The notes below the pieces were generated by a model. The model did no database searches, was not told the origin of the DNA, and worked only from the letters and a program-made list of their open reading frames with translations. Below, piece after piece: positions 10,698-19,724 of a DNA stretch of 64,000 bases. Made by a program: the position numbers and the translations under genes. Each line of letters opens with the position of its first letter. The stretch's first letter is position 1. Where the stretch lies: the NCBI RefSeq assembly GCF_000026145.1, contig NC_009445.1, positions 6,044,501 to 6,108,500 of the forward strand, given 5' to 3'. Source of the stretch: Bradyrhizobium sp. ORS 278 (GTDB lineage: Bacteria; Pseudomonadota; Alphaproteobacteria; Rhizobiales; Xanthobacteraceae).

Positions 10698-11231
10698 TCA
10701 ACGCGGACCTAGGGATTGCGGCAGCCGAAGCACGTCGGCCATGGGCATGGCGTGAGCCCGGACGAGATCCGCGATCGCCGGGATGTCATCGAGATGTGCC
10801 CAAGGCAGCGCGGCCTCGACCGGAACGTCGCTGGCGATCGCAACGATGCCGGGGTCATCGGGAAACAGCAGCGGCTTGGCATTGTCGCTGCGGTGCACCT
10901 CGATCCGGCGATGCGGGCCGGCCTTGTAGCCTTCGATCACGACGAGGTCGACCGGCGACAACTTGCCCAGCAGATCCGCCAGCGACGGCTCGCCTGCCCC
11001 GCGCAATTCGTGCATCAGCGCCCAGCGTGTGCCCGAGGCGACCAGCACCTCCGCCGCGCCCGCCTCGCGATGGCGCCAGGAATCCTTGCCGGGCACGTCG
11101 ACGTCGAACCGGTGATGGGCATGCTTGATCACCGACACGCGAAGTCCCTGAGCGTTCAAATGCGGGATGAGCCGCGTCAGCAGCGTGGTCTTGCCGGCGC
11201 CGCTCCAGCCGGCGAGGCCGATGACATTCAT
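10698..11231 (-). CDS. mobB: Molybdopterin-guanine dinucleotide biosynthesis adaptor MobB
   Basis: GTP-binding accessory protein for forming the guanine-dinucleotide molybdenum cofactor. From the ATG at 11231 (GGAG six bases upstream) it is 177 residues: MNVIGLAGWSGAGKTT with the P-loop GWSGAGKTT at 8-16, then VSVIKHAHHRFDVDVPGKDS and VDLVVIEGYKAGPHRRIEV, all typical MobB motifs. The open frame extends further upstream, but that part is unlike the family. It is divergent from mobA. Confidence 0.94.
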   Translation of the reverse strand: MNVIGLAGWSGAGKTTLLTRLIPHLNAQGLRVSVIKHAHHRFDVDVPGKDSWRHREAGAAEVLVASGTRWALMHELRGAGEPSLADLLGKLSPVDLVVIEGYKAGPHRRIEVHRSDNAKPLLFPDDPGIVAIASDVPVEAALPWAHLDDIPAIADLVRAHAMPMADVLRLPQSLGPR

Positions 11232-11452
11232 CGCAATCTCCAGGTCGCGCCGAGGCGGTCCGTGCGCCGCCAAGCCCTGAACCTTGAAGCAGCGCGTTCC
11301 CGGGCCGGGCTGTTCAGCCACCTCTATACGGGGCGGCCGGCGGTGTCATGCCGGTGATCAAGCCGCTCACCAGGGAGCGCCGTGGGACGGGGCGTGAGTG
11401 GATCGCGCCGATCGCCGCTGACGCGATACTCCCGAACGTGATAACGCACACA

Positions 11453-12094
11453 ATGATGACATCCTCGACGACCACTGCGGTTCCGGGCCTGCTGCTCGCC
11501 GGCGGTCTCGCTCGCCGCATGGGCGGCGGCGACAAGCCGATGCGTGTGATCGCCGGCCGCACGCTGCTGGCGCATGTCATCACGCGGCTGGCGCCGCAAT
11601 GCGAGCCGCTGGTCCTGAATGCCAATGGCGATCCCGCGCGGTTCGCAGCCTATGGCCTGACCGTCGTGCCCGATGATGTCCCGGGCTTTGCCGGGCCGCT
11701 GGCGGGCATCCTGGCCGGGCTCGACTGGGTAGCCTCGCACCGGCCCGCGGCGCAGCGGATGATCAGCGTGGCGGCCGACTGCCCCTTCCTGCCACGTGAT
11801 CTGGTGGCGCGCCTGACCGCGGCCTGCATGGCCGAGGACACGGACCTGGCGCTGGCCGCCTCTGGCGGCCATACCCATCCCGTGATCGGCCTGTGGCCGG
11901 TTCGCCTGCGGGAGGATCTCCGCCACGCCCTGGTGAGCGAGGACATCCGCAAGGTCACCCGCTTCACCGCGCGCTACAAGGTCGCAACCGTGACATGGCC
12001 GGTCGTCCCGCGGGATCCGTTCTTCAACGCCAACACCGCCGAGGATCTCGCCGAGGCGGAACGTCTCGCGGCGATGGAGGATCGAGACGCGTGA
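11453..12094 (+). CDS. mobA: Molybdenum cofactor guanylyltransferase MobA
   Basis: Cytoplasmic nucleotidyltransferase that joins GMP to molybdopterin. The signature [15 protein letters not shown] lies at 14-28 when counted from the ATG at 11453. Further family motifs are [29 protein letters not shown] and [14 protein letters not shown]. From this start it is 213 residues, close to family length. The frame is open back to 11348, but the added residues do not resemble MobA. Neither start has a clear ribosome site, so the exact start is uncertain. The stop overlaps the next gene's GTG. Confidence 0.93.
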   Translation: MMTSSTTTAVPGLLLAGGLARRMGGGDKPMRVIAGRTLLAHVITRLAPQCEPLVLNANGDPARFAAYGLTVVPDDVPGFAGPLAGILAGLDWVASHRPAAQRMISVAADCPFLPRDLVARLTAACMAEDTDLALAASGGHTHPVIGLWPVRLREDLRHALVSEDIRKVTRFTARYKVATVTWPVVPRDPFFNANTAEDLAEAERLAAMEDRDA

Positions 12095-12684
12095 TCGACA
12101 CGACAACATCAGTCCGCCGCGCCGTGCTGACCGTCGCCGCGCTCAATCTCGGCTATTTCGGCATCGAGTTCGCGGTGGCGGTGTCGATCGGCTCGGTCGC
12201 GCTGTTCGCCGACAGCGTCGATTTTCTCGAAGATGCCTCGGTCAATCTGCTGATCGCGCTGGCGCTGCGCTGGAGCCCGGCGCAACGGGCGCGGCTCGGC
12301 AAGGTGCTGGCGCTGATCCTGCTCGCGCCGGCCCTCGCCGGGCTTTGGACCGCGGGCGAGAAATTCGTCACGGCCGAGGTGCCGGCGCCGCTGCCGCTCA
12401 CCATCACCGGCCTCGGCGCGCTGATCGTCAATCTCGGCTGCGCGCTGATCCTGGCGCGGGTCCGGCATCACCAGGGCAGCCTGACCAAGGCGGCCTTCCT
12501 GTCCGCGCGCAACGACGCCTTCGCCAACATCGCGATCATCGCGGCTGGTCTCGTCACCGCCTTCCTGTGGCGATCGATCTGGCCCGATCTGATCGTCGGC
12601 GTCGGCATTGCGCTGATGAATGCGGACGCCGCGCGCGAGGTGTGGGAGGCCGCGCATGACGAGCACAAGGCAGCCAAGGCTTGA
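12091..12684 (+). CDS. Short cation-efflux (CDF-like) membrane protein
   Basis: 197-residue protein starting with GTG at 12091, overlapping the mobA stop (GTGA); GGAGG lies about ten bases upstream. About six hydrophobic helices are seen. The segments [21 protein letters not shown] and [17 protein letters not shown] correspond to the metal-site helices 2 and 5 of cation diffusion facilitators. It lacks the cytoplasmic C-terminal domain, and the usual histidine in the helix-2 HxxxD site is replaced, leaving Asp residues. It probably moves a divalent cation, substrate unknown. Translational coupling to mobA hints at a link to metal handling, but that is inference. Confidence 0.82.
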   Translation: MIDTTTSVRRAVLTVAALNLGYFGIEFAVAVSIGSVALFADSVDFLEDASVNLLIALALRWSPAQRARLGKVLALILLAPALAGLWTAGEKFVTAEVPAPLPLTITGLGALIVNLGCALILARVRHHQGSLTKAAFLSARNDAFANIAIIAAGLVTAFLWRSIWPDLIVGVGIALMNADAAREVWEAAHDEHKAAKA

Positions 12685-12721
12685 ATCCGTGAAGGCCTGA
12701 ATCCGTGAAGGCTTGAAGGCT
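12682..12721 (+). repeat. Short tandem repeat at a gene end
   Basis: The 16-base unit TGAATCCGTGAAGGCC occurs twice back to back (12682-12697, 12698-12713; one base differs), with a further half unit TGAAGGCT. It begins exactly at the stop codon of the CDF-like gene, so copies add extra stops and look like slippage duplication. Confidence 0.8.
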
Positions 12722-12895
12722 GGCGTGCCCCTCGGCGCGCCAAGGTGCTACCGCCCGGTGCTGCAGCGCACATGATCACTCCACCGCTGCGTGGCGTCAC
12801 GCGATTGACGGCTGTCGCGGATTGATTGCAGATAGGCGGGAACGGCCGGCAGAGCCGTGACAAGCATCGGCATCAGGCCGAGGGTGGAGGACGGA

Positions 12896-14104
12896 TTGCA
12901 ACTCAGCTCGTTGAAGCTCGCATGCGCCGCGGCGGCGCTGCTGGTCACCACGGCCGCGCAGGCCGAGATCTCCGACAATGTCGTCAAGATCGGCGTGCTC
13001 AGCGACATGAACGGCCCGGCTTCGACCCCGACCGGACAAGGCTCGGTCACCGCCGCGCAGATGGCGGTGGACGATTTCGGCGGCAAGGTGCTGGACAAGC
13101 CGATCAGCGTGATCGTCGGCGACCATCAGCTCAAGCCCGATATCGGGGCTGCGATCGCGCGGCGCTGGTATGACACCGAGCAGGTCGATCTCATCGTCGA
13201 CGTGCCGGTTTCGGCGGTCGGCCTCGCTGTGCAGACGATTGCGACCGAGAAGAAGAAGCTGTTCATTACTCAGTCGACGGGCGCCGCCGATTTCCACGGC
13301 AAGTTCTGCTCGCCCTACGCCATGCAATGGGTGTTCGACACCAAGGCCCTCGCGACCGGTACGGCCAAGGAGGTCGTCAAGCGCGGCGGCGACAGCTGGT
13401 TCTTCATCACCGACGACTACGCTTTCGGCCATTCGCTGGAGCGAGACGCCTCGAGCGTGGTCACCGCCAATGGCGCAAAGGTCGTCGGCGCCGTCAGGCC
13501 GCCCTTCGCGACGCCCGATCTCTCCTCCTTCATCCTGCAGGCGCAGGCCTCCAAGGCCAAGATCATCGGCATTGCCGCAGGCCCGCCCAACAACATGAAC
13601 GAGATCAAGACGGCGGCCGAGTTCGGCCTGCTGAAGGGCGGCCAGCAGATGGCGGCGCTGCTCGCACTGATCACCGATATCCACTCGCTCGGCCTGCCGG
13701 CAGCGCAGGGACTGCTGCTCACGACGTCGTTCTACTGGGACATGGACGACAAGACGCGCGAATGGTCGAAGCGCTATTTCGCCAAGATGAACCGGATGCC
13801 GACGATGTGGCAGGCCGGCGTCTACTCCGCCGTCACGCATTATCTCAACGCGGTCAAGGCCGCGGGCAGCGACGATCCGCTCGCGGTCGCGGCGAAGATG
13901 CGCGAGACGCCGGTCGAGGACTTCTTCGCCCGCAACGGCAAGCTCCGCGCCGACAACCTGATGGTGCACGACCTCGTGCTGGCCCAGGTCAAGTCGCCGG
14001 AGGAGAGCAAGTATCCGTGGGACTACTATAAGATCCTCGCGACCATCAAAGGCGAGGACGCCTTCGGCCCGCCCGATCCGGCCTGTCCGCTGATCAAGAA
14101 GTAG
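12896..14104 (+). CDS. Branched-chain-amino-acid-type ABC substrate-binding protein (orphan)
   Basis: Periplasmic type-I binding protein (LivK/AmiC fold). I start it at TTG 12896 because GGAGG sits five bases upstream and the product then begins with a classical signal peptide (LKLACAAAALLVTTAAQA, cleavage before EISDN), giving 402 residues. An ATG at 12857 would put a charged stretch before the signal. Visible family parts are VVKIGVLSDMNGPAS, LFITQSTGAADFHGKFCSPY and the Tyr-containing hinge region. No permease or ATPase genes are adjacent, so it must use a transporter elsewhere or act alone. The ligand is unknown. Confidence 0.85.
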   Translation: MQLSSLKLACAAAALLVTTAAQAEISDNVVKIGVLSDMNGPASTPTGQGSVTAAQMAVDDFGGKVLDKPISVIVGDHQLKPDIGAAIARRWYDTEQVDLIVDVPVSAVGLAVQTIATEKKKLFITQSTGAADFHGKFCSPYAMQWVFDTKALATGTAKEVVKRGGDSWFFITDDYAFGHSLERDASSVVTANGAKVVGAVRPPFATPDLSSFILQAQASKAKIIGIAAGPPNNMNEIKTAAEFGLLKGGQQMAALLALITDIHSLGLPAAQGLLLTTSFYWDMDDKTREWSKRYFAKMNRMPTMWQAGVYSAVTHYLNAVKAAGSDDPLAVAAKMRETPVEDFFARNGKLRADNLMVHDLVLAQVKSPEESKYPWDYYKILATIKGEDAFGPPDPACPLIKK

Positions 14105-14116
14105 TGCCTCACCGAA

Positions 14117-14149
14117 GTCAGGCGGCCTAGTCGAGCCGGGCCGCCTGAC
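14117..14149. terminator. Hairpin after the orphan binding-protein gene
   Basis: Perfect 11-bp stem GTCAGGCGGCC / GGCCGCCTGAC with an 11-base loop, starting 13 bases past the stop at 14104. There is no T-run, so it may be a weak terminator or an mRNA-stabilising structure. Confidence 0.55.
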
Positions 14150-14187
14150 GTGGCCTGCGCGACAAGAAACAGATGGGGGAAGCGAAC

Positions 14188-15153
14188 ATGAGACTGGCGC
14201 GTGCACTGCTGTTCGGACTGCTGGTGGCGGCGGGCCTTGCCGTCACGCCGGCGATGGCCGCCTATCCTGACCGTCCGATCCGCTGGCTGGTCGGCTTCGC
14301 GCCCGGCGGCCCCGTCGACATCGTCGCCCGCATCATGGCGCAATGGCTCTCCGAGCGTCTCGGCCAGCAGGTCGTGGTCGAGAACCGCACCGGCTCCGGC
14401 GGCAACATCGCCGCCGCGGCGATGATCAACTCGGCGCCCGACGGCTACACCCTGCTGTTCGTCGCGCCGAACAACGCGATCAGCACCTCGCTCTACAAGA
14501 AGCTGCCCTACGACTTCATCCGCGACACCGTGCCGGTCGCAAGCATCATGCAGCTCACCAACATGCTGGTGGTCAGCAACGACCTGCCGGCGAAGACGGT
14601 GAAGGAGTTCATCGACTACTGCCAGGCCAATCCCGGCAAGATCGCGTTCGCCTCCTCCGGCAACGGCACCTCGGTGCACATGGCCGCCGAGCTGTTCAAG
14701 GCGATGACCAAATGCGACATGCTGCACGTGCCCTATCGCGGCTCGGCGCTGGCCTTTCCCGACATCATCTCCAACAAGGTGCAGCTGATCTTCGACAACC
14801 TGCCGACCGCGCTGGAGCAGTCCCGCGGCGGCAGCGTCCGCGCGCTCGGCGTGACCTCGCCGCAGCGCTGGCCGACGGTGCCCGAGGTGCCGCCGATCGC
14901 CGAGACCGTGCCGGGCTACGAATCGGTCGGCTTCTACGGCATCTCGGCGCCGAAGGGCACGCCGCCCGAGATCGTCGAGCTGCTCAACAAGGCGGTCGGC
15001 GAGGCGCTGAAGGATCCCAAGCTGGTGGCCCGGCTGACCGAGACCGGCGGCATTCCGCGCGCGATGACGCCGGCGGAATTCGGCAAGCTCGTCGCCGACG
15101 AGACCGAGAAATGGCGCAAGGTGGTCGAATTCGCCGGGGTTTCGGTGGATTAG
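14188..15153 (+). CDS. Bug/TctC-family tripartite tricarboxylate transporter receptor (orphan)
   Basis: Periplasmic solute receptor of the Bug family. From the ATG at 14188 (GGGGGA about eight bases upstream; an earlier ATG at 14173 lies inside that ribosome site) the product is 321 residues. It has a signal peptide ending AMA before AYPDRPIRWLVGFAPGGPVD. Further hallmarks are RTGSGGNIAA, DGYTLLF and VPYRGSALAFPD. The family binds carboxylates and feeds TctAB permeases, but none is adjacent. The ligand cannot be read from the sequence. Confidence 0.92.
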   Translation: MRLARALLFGLLVAAGLAVTPAMAAYPDRPIRWLVGFAPGGPVDIVARIMAQWLSERLGQQVVVENRTGSGGNIAAAAMINSAPDGYTLLFVAPNNAISTSLYKKLPYDFIRDTVPVASIMQLTNMLVVSNDLPAKTVKEFIDYCQANPGKIAFASSGNGTSVHMAAELFKAMTKCDMLHVPYRGSALAFPDIISNKVQLIFDNLPTALEQSRGGSVRALGVTSPQRWPTVPEVPPIAETVPGYESVGFYGISAPKGTPPEIVELLNKAVGEALKDPKLVARLTETGGIPRAMTPAEFGKLVADETEKWRKVVEFAGVSVD

Positions 15154-15338
15154 CGCGGCGGCCCGACGCCCCGCCCCGGTTCGGCCGCGGGCGCCGAGGA
15201 TGGCGCTGCAAATCGATCCGGCGACGGCATTGCCGCAGAGCCGCAAGGGCTGTAAACGAAGCCCGCACCGTCGCCGGCCTTTGCCGGGCGCCGCGGGTCC
15301 TCCCGCCCCTCGCCCCCAGCAAAGCCCTCCGCGCCGCG

Positions 15339-15414
15339 GGGCCTGTAGCTCAATGGTTAGAGCCGGCCGCTCATAACGGTCTGGTTGCAGGTTCGAGTCC
15401 TGCCGGGCCCACCA
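15339..15414 (+). tRNA. tRNA-Ile with CAU anticodon (lysidine-type), CCA encoded
   Basis: 76 bases fold as a full cloverleaf. Acceptor GGGCCTG/CGGGCCC has one G-U pair, D stem GCTC/GAGC, anticodon stem GGCCG/CGGTC with loop CTCATAA (anticodon CAT at 15372-15374), and T arm GCAGG-TTCGAGT-CCTGC, ending in A plus encoded CCA. The body resembles tRNA-Ile2(CAU), whose C34 is modified to lysidine to read AUA, more than elongator or initiator Met, but a CAU anticodon alone cannot prove this. The 3' 47 bases are duplicated at 19725-19771, marking an integration site. Confidence 0.93.
15368..15414 (+). repeat. Left attachment repeat (attL) within tRNA-Ile(CAU)
   Basis: 47 bases from the anticodon arm to CCA, identical to 19725-19771. 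The flanking bases differ at both ends, so the identity is exactly this long. It keeps the tRNA gene intact after integration, as with many tRNA-targeting integrases. Confidence 0.9.
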
Positions 15415-15556
15415 TAATCCTTGGATGCAGATGCCAGAAGGCCTCCTTGTCAAGGGTCGCGCAATCGGAGAGTACAGGGGCGAAAAGGATAGGCTGGCGA
15501 AGGTCGAAGGGCCGACATTTCGCGACTCTTGGCCTTTCCCGATAAGGCAGCGACGC

Positions 15557-18015
15557 TTACAAAATCGGCAACATCGTTGGATGGCATGACGATGCCGGGC
15601 CGCAATCGATCGAATAGCCGACGCTCTTGTAACCCCTGCCCCGCTTCTCGCTCATGCGTTTGAGGACTGGCACGGCTTCATCGACGTAGTCGTAGACGAT
15701 AACCTCGCGCTTGGCATCGTATGATCGATGCAGACGCCCGACATATTGTGCGAGCGTTCCCTTCCATGAGATCGGCATCGCAAGAAAGAGCGTATCGAGC
15801 CGAGCATCATCGAAGCCCTCGCCGATGTATCGCCCGGTGGCGATCAGCACCCGCTCGTCGGTCGCAGGAATATCGCCGAGCCTTTGCGTTGCGCCTCTTC
15901 TTTGCTTTGCTCCTACCCCACCGGTCAAGACAATGACATTGCGCGCGAAACGAGACAGCCTCTCGGCCAGGAGCAACGCGTGGTCCCTGCGCTCGGTCAA
16001 GATGACCGGCGACCGCTTATGCTCCAGCGCCTGTAAGACATCGTCAAAGATCATAGCGTTGCGAGCCTCGTCAGCGGCAAGCGCCGCGTAGACCTGCTGA
16101 ATCGGCGGACGATCGTACTGGAGCTCAGGTGGAAGCACGAAGAATGTTCTGCGCCGCACGACGCGAGACCGAAGGGACGTCGAGCGGCTTGAGATTTTGC
16201 ATCTACACGGAAACGTACGGGACCACATTGCATGAAGATGATCGTGTGATGACCGTCTTTGCGGGTGACGACCGCCTCGAAGCTGACGGCCGAAAGATGA
16301 TGGCATTCATCGACAATCAGTTGGCCATATCCAGCAACCAGATCATCCACCACGCCCCCGCGGGCAAGGCTTTGGATCATCGCGATGTCAATGATGCCAG
16401 TCGGTTTGCGCGCTCCTCCACCGACCTGGCCGATACTGTGCTGCGGCAAATCGAGGAAGCTTTGCAGACGTGTGGCCCATTGCTCCATGAGCTGACGGCG
16501 ATGCACGAGGATGAGCGTGGAGGCCTTGCGTTCGGCAATCATCGCCGCCGCCACGACCGTCTTCCCGAATCCCGTAGTCGCTGCCAGCACGCCGGTTTCG
16601 TGCGCCAGCAGGGCTGTGACTGCTGTCTTCTGCTCCTTGGTCAGCGTCCCAAGAAAGCGCGCCTGGATGTCGGCTCCCGCGTTTCGTTTATCCTGCCAGC
16701 GCAGATCGACGTTCAGGCCGCTCGCCAACTCCGCAAGACCCTCACGGCACCCGCGTGGCAGGGCCATGTGATGCGAAAGCAGTTCGGCGCATGCAATAAT
16801 GCGCGGAAGGCCAAATGTCGAAAGCCGCATGGCTTGTGCGCTGTAGAACGCCGGGTTCTGAAAAGCGGCCAGCCGAATGAGCCGATTGACGAGGCTGGCG
16901 GGAAGCCCTTCACGCTGCATATAGATCTGGTCTGCCAGCACGACATCGATGCGGTCAGGCATGGGTCCGGTAATCGAGATCTCCGGTTTCCGCCGGGAGG
17001 GCGGCACGGCCCAAGGCGCATCGTCCTCCTCATCCAGAGGCAAATGCAGTCCCGTCACTCGTCCCTGTCTTCCGGCCTCTTCCGCAACCGCTGTTGCCTC
17101 TGTAAGCGTCATACGCCTGACCGTCGCAAGGAAAGCCCATTGATCGGAATAAGGCTCGAAGGTCGTCTCGTCGAGAAAAAGGCTGTTCCCAGTCGAGCGC
17201 GGATCATGTTGCAAGGGAAGCGCGATGAGATTGCCGAAACCGCCTGCCGGCATACTATCCTGACTGGGGAAGAACCGGTCATAGGACGAAAAGCCGATGT
17301 CTGGATTGCGCTCCATGGTCTCCGTGATGAGATGCGCGCCGAGCCGACGCGCGATCGCGGCCGTAACCGGCTCCGCGAAGAAAATCCACACGTGAGCCCC
17401 TTGCCCTGAACGGGAACGCTCGAGCGCCGCCGGAATGCCGCGCGCCGAGCATGCTTGCAGGAAAGCGGCGGAATCATTCGTCCAAGTCGCCTTGTCAAAA
17501 TCGACTGCCAGAAACCAGCAAGTTTCATCCGTCAGGAGAGGATAGACACCAATCGTATGGTGTCCACGGAGGTGTCCACCGATCACATCATCGGTGACGG
17601 GAAGGAAGGCATGATGCGGACAGTCACCGCACTTTGCTTTCGGCTTGCCGCAGATTCGCGGCATCCACTCATTGGCACAGGCCGGGGCATAGCCTGCCTT
17701 GCCAGTCTTCGCGTTCTCCCAACGCTTCGGGAACACATCATGTCGGCCTCGAAATAGCGAACGAAACAGAGCTATCTTGGTGGCGGGGCTCGAGGCATTT
17801 GTCACCGAGACGCCGCCGGCAAGATGCGGGCTGCGATGAGCTTCCGGAGCGGAGATCAGCCTCTTGAGATTGGCTTGTAGTTCTGCCTTTTCGGATTCGA
17901 GCCGTGCCAACCGCTCGCGGAGGGCCGCGATTTCGCGATCGCGTTCTGTTGTCCCAAGAAGGTTGGGCTGGTCTCGGGTCACGGCTCTTCCCTCGGTTAC
18001 CATTCTATAGCTCAT
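15557..18015 (-). pseudogene. TOTE-type primase-helicase gene, disrupted by frameshift and internal deletion
   Basis: Originally one protein of about 800 residues. It has an N-terminal coiled coil (27-53) and a cysteine cluster (C113, C122, C129, C132) likely binding zinc. An archaeo-eukaryotic primase-type domain follows with AVDFD (D172, D174), SGQGAHVW (203-210) and GFGNLIALPL. The SF2 helicase part has TTGFGKT and DECHH (569-573). This combination matches proteins of TOTE conflict systems. Two lesions are visible. EAV joins directly to VTRKDGHH, so about 15 residues including the expected SAT motif III are missing. A frameshift near 16165 moves the rest into another frame, which retains FLAMPISWKGTLAQYVGRLH (motif VI) down to 15557. 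The first-frame product would end at 16051. It is very likely non-functional. Confidence 0.85.
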
Positions 18016-18052
18016 TGCCGAGGTCCGCGCCTTCAGCAGAACATTTCAGATA

Positions 18053-18081
18053 TTGCAGTTAATTGAGGGACGTCATATATT
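18053..18081 (+). promoter_or_regulatory. Sigma-70-like promoter of the toxin-antitoxin pair
   Basis: TTGCAG (18053-18058) and TATATT (18076-18081) are separated by 17 bases, a good vegetative promoter in an AT-rich gap. A start near 18088 leaves about 16 bases to the antitoxin ATG at 18104. The overlapping ATATAT stretch could be the antitoxin's operator. Confidence 0.6.
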
Positions 18082-18103
18082 GGGACCCGGCAAGGATCCG
18101 ACC

Positions 18104-18931
18104 ATGACCACCCATGTGCTGCAATTCGTCGAGCTCTCCGACCAGGACCGCAAGGCGGCCAAGACCTTCGAGAAGCTTGGCAAGGGCGATCAGGTCGAAG
18201 TCCGGGTCCGTCGCCGGTCGGGCGAGGATCAAGTCATCAGGCTGCCACCGAATGCAGCGTCGCTGCTGGAGACGGCGCTCGGCCATCTGCTCCAGGGAGA
18301 GCGCGTCGCTGTCCTCGCCGAGGATCAGGAGCTCAGTCCGAACGATGCGGCGGACATTCTGGGAATTTCCAGGCCACTGGTCGTCCATCGCATGGACGTC
18401 GGTGACCTGCCGTTCCGGTATGTCGGCAAGCACCGCCGTGCCAAGCTAAGGGACGTGTTGGTGCTGAAGTCGCAGATCGACGCCCAGCGAGCAGCGATGG
18501 AAGCGCTTGCCGAAGACGCCGCGGGTCTTGGGAAGCGCAGAGGCAGCTCCACGGAAACTATTGCGGCCGATCCCGCAACAAAAAACAAACCGACGCGTCG
18601 CACGACGACATCGGATCCTCCCGCGCGCTCCTCCAATCGGGCCACAAAGCGTCAGAGCATCGATCAACTTGTTCTGGGCACGATCAACGCTCCCTACCGT
18701 CGAACCATGGAAGCTGTCGATCTTGTTGATCGCCTCACCTCGAGAGACTGGCAAAACTGGATCGCCCATGTTGTGACGTTCTTTACAGAAGTACGACCTG
18801 CACTCGTTCTGGAGTTCGCCCGGCTTCACGCTATTCCCATTCGAGACCTCGCGGCCTCATATCGATCGATGAAGTCGGCCACAGGCGAAAGCAACCCGGC
18901 ATTGGAGCGCGCGCTTGAGCGGCTGGCGTAG
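18104..18931 (+). CDS. HTH (excisionase/MerR-like) antitoxin partner of AbiEii-type toxin
   Basis: 275-residue protein from the ATG at 18104 (AAGGA upstream). The N-terminal part (1-75) is acidic/basic mixed. Residues 78-118 (LSPNDAADILGISRPLVVHR then MDVGDLPFRYVGKHR) form a helix-turn-helix of the excisionase type used by antitoxins to bind DNA. A low-complexity basic linker follows (about 145-185), then a helical C-terminal domain with DLVDRLTSRDWQNW and ALERALERLA. The next gene starts inside its last 17 bases, so the two are translationally coupled. It probably neutralises the nucleotidyltransferase toxin and represses the promoter just upstream. Not a standard AbiEi; the C-terminal domain is not one I recognise. 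Confidence 0.75.
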   Translation: MTTHVLQFVELSDQDRKAAKTFEKLGKGDQVEVRVRRRSGEDQVIRLPPNAASLLETALGHLLQGERVAVLAEDQELSPNDAADILGISRPLVVHRMDVGDLPFRYVGKHRRAKLRDVLVLKSQIDAQRAAMEALAEDAAGLGKRRGSSTETIAADPATKNKPTRRTTTSDPPARSSNRATKRQSIDQLVLGTINAPYRRTMEAVDLVDRLTSRDWQNWIAHVVTFFTEVRPALVLEFARLHAIPIRDLAASYRSMKSATGESNPALERALERLA

Positions 18932-19580
18932 ACTTCTTGGGCGAACACTCGACGGGCTCCAGGACCTCAAGCAGCAGGGCCTGCCGGCTCCAGAATGGGT
19001 GCTGGGCGGCGGCACCGCCCTCATGCTTCATGCGAACCACCGGCTGAGCCGGGACATCGACGCGTTCATCGACGACCCGCAGTATCTTGCCTTGCTATCG
19101 CCTGAGATCACGGACGTGTGGAACTGCGCTGATTGGGACAAGGCCGCCCACTATCTCAAACTCAAATATCCAGAGGGCGAGATCGACTTTATCGTCAGCG
19201 GCGCCCTCTCGGATCTTGAGCCAGTCGAGAAAGAGATCGACCTGACGTCGATTCGGACGGGCTGGAAGTCAACGATCATGGTTGAGCCGCCAACGGAGAT
19301 CGCGCTCAAGAAGATGTACCATCGGGCGACGATGCTGAAGCCTCGCGACATCTTCGACATCACAGTCATCAAAAAGATCGACAGCGTCTCCCTCACCAAA
19401 AACTTGAATGCAGTTGCTTCGAAAAAGAACGACCTCCTTCGTCGCGTCAATAGTATCCGCGTCGACTACCTCAAAGCAGACCTCGCAGAGCTCGACATCC
19501 AACCTGGATGGGAGCACGAACAAGAAACATGCCTCGAAACCGTTCGCGAACTCGTGGAGCAGATTTCAAAAGCCGGCTAG
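18915..19580 (+). CDS. AbiEii/AbiGii-family nucleotidyltransferase toxin
   Basis: 221 residues. It has the minimal nucleotidyltransferase signature GGGTAL (31-36) and SRDIDAF (45-51, catalytic Asp pair), followed by EIDFIVSG and the family's PTEIALKKMYHRA and PRDIFDITVI segments. Such toxins transfer nucleotides to tRNA or other targets and act in phage abortive infection or plasmid/island stabilisation. The start is TTG at 18915 with GGAG seven bases upstream, overlapping the antitoxin end by 17 bases. The C-terminal helical part ends in a run of acidic and hydrophobic residues. It appears intact, unlike the neighbouring primase-helicase. Confidence 0.88.
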   Translation: MSGWRRLLGRTLDGLQDLKQQGLPAPEWVLGGGTALMLHANHRLSRDIDAFIDDPQYLALLSPEITDVWNCADWDKAAHYLKLKYPEGEIDFIVSGALSDLEPVEKEIDLTSIRTGWKSTIMVEPPTEIALKKMYHRATMLKPRDIFDITVIKKIDSVSLTKNLNAVASKKNDLLRRVNSIRVDYLKADLAELDIQPGWEHEQETCLETVRELVEQISKAG

Positions 19581-19644
19581 CTGCACGATACGAGAACAAA
19601 GGCTTGAATTGGCTTCTGCATCCGCACCAGTTTCGCACCAGAAA

Positions 19645-19675
19645 CGATCGCATCAAAACACAACGGATGCGATCG
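19645..19675. repeat. Perfect inverted repeat after the toxin gene
   Basis: 10-bp arms CGATCGCATC / GATGCGATCG around an 11-base A-rich loop, 65 bases past the toxin stop and 50 bases before the right repeat. It could be a terminator lacking a T-run or an integrase/recombination-factor arm site near the island end. Confidence 0.5.
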
Positions 19676-19724
19676 AAATCAAACGAAAACCCAGCGACAT
19701 CAACGAACCCGACCGATATCCCCA

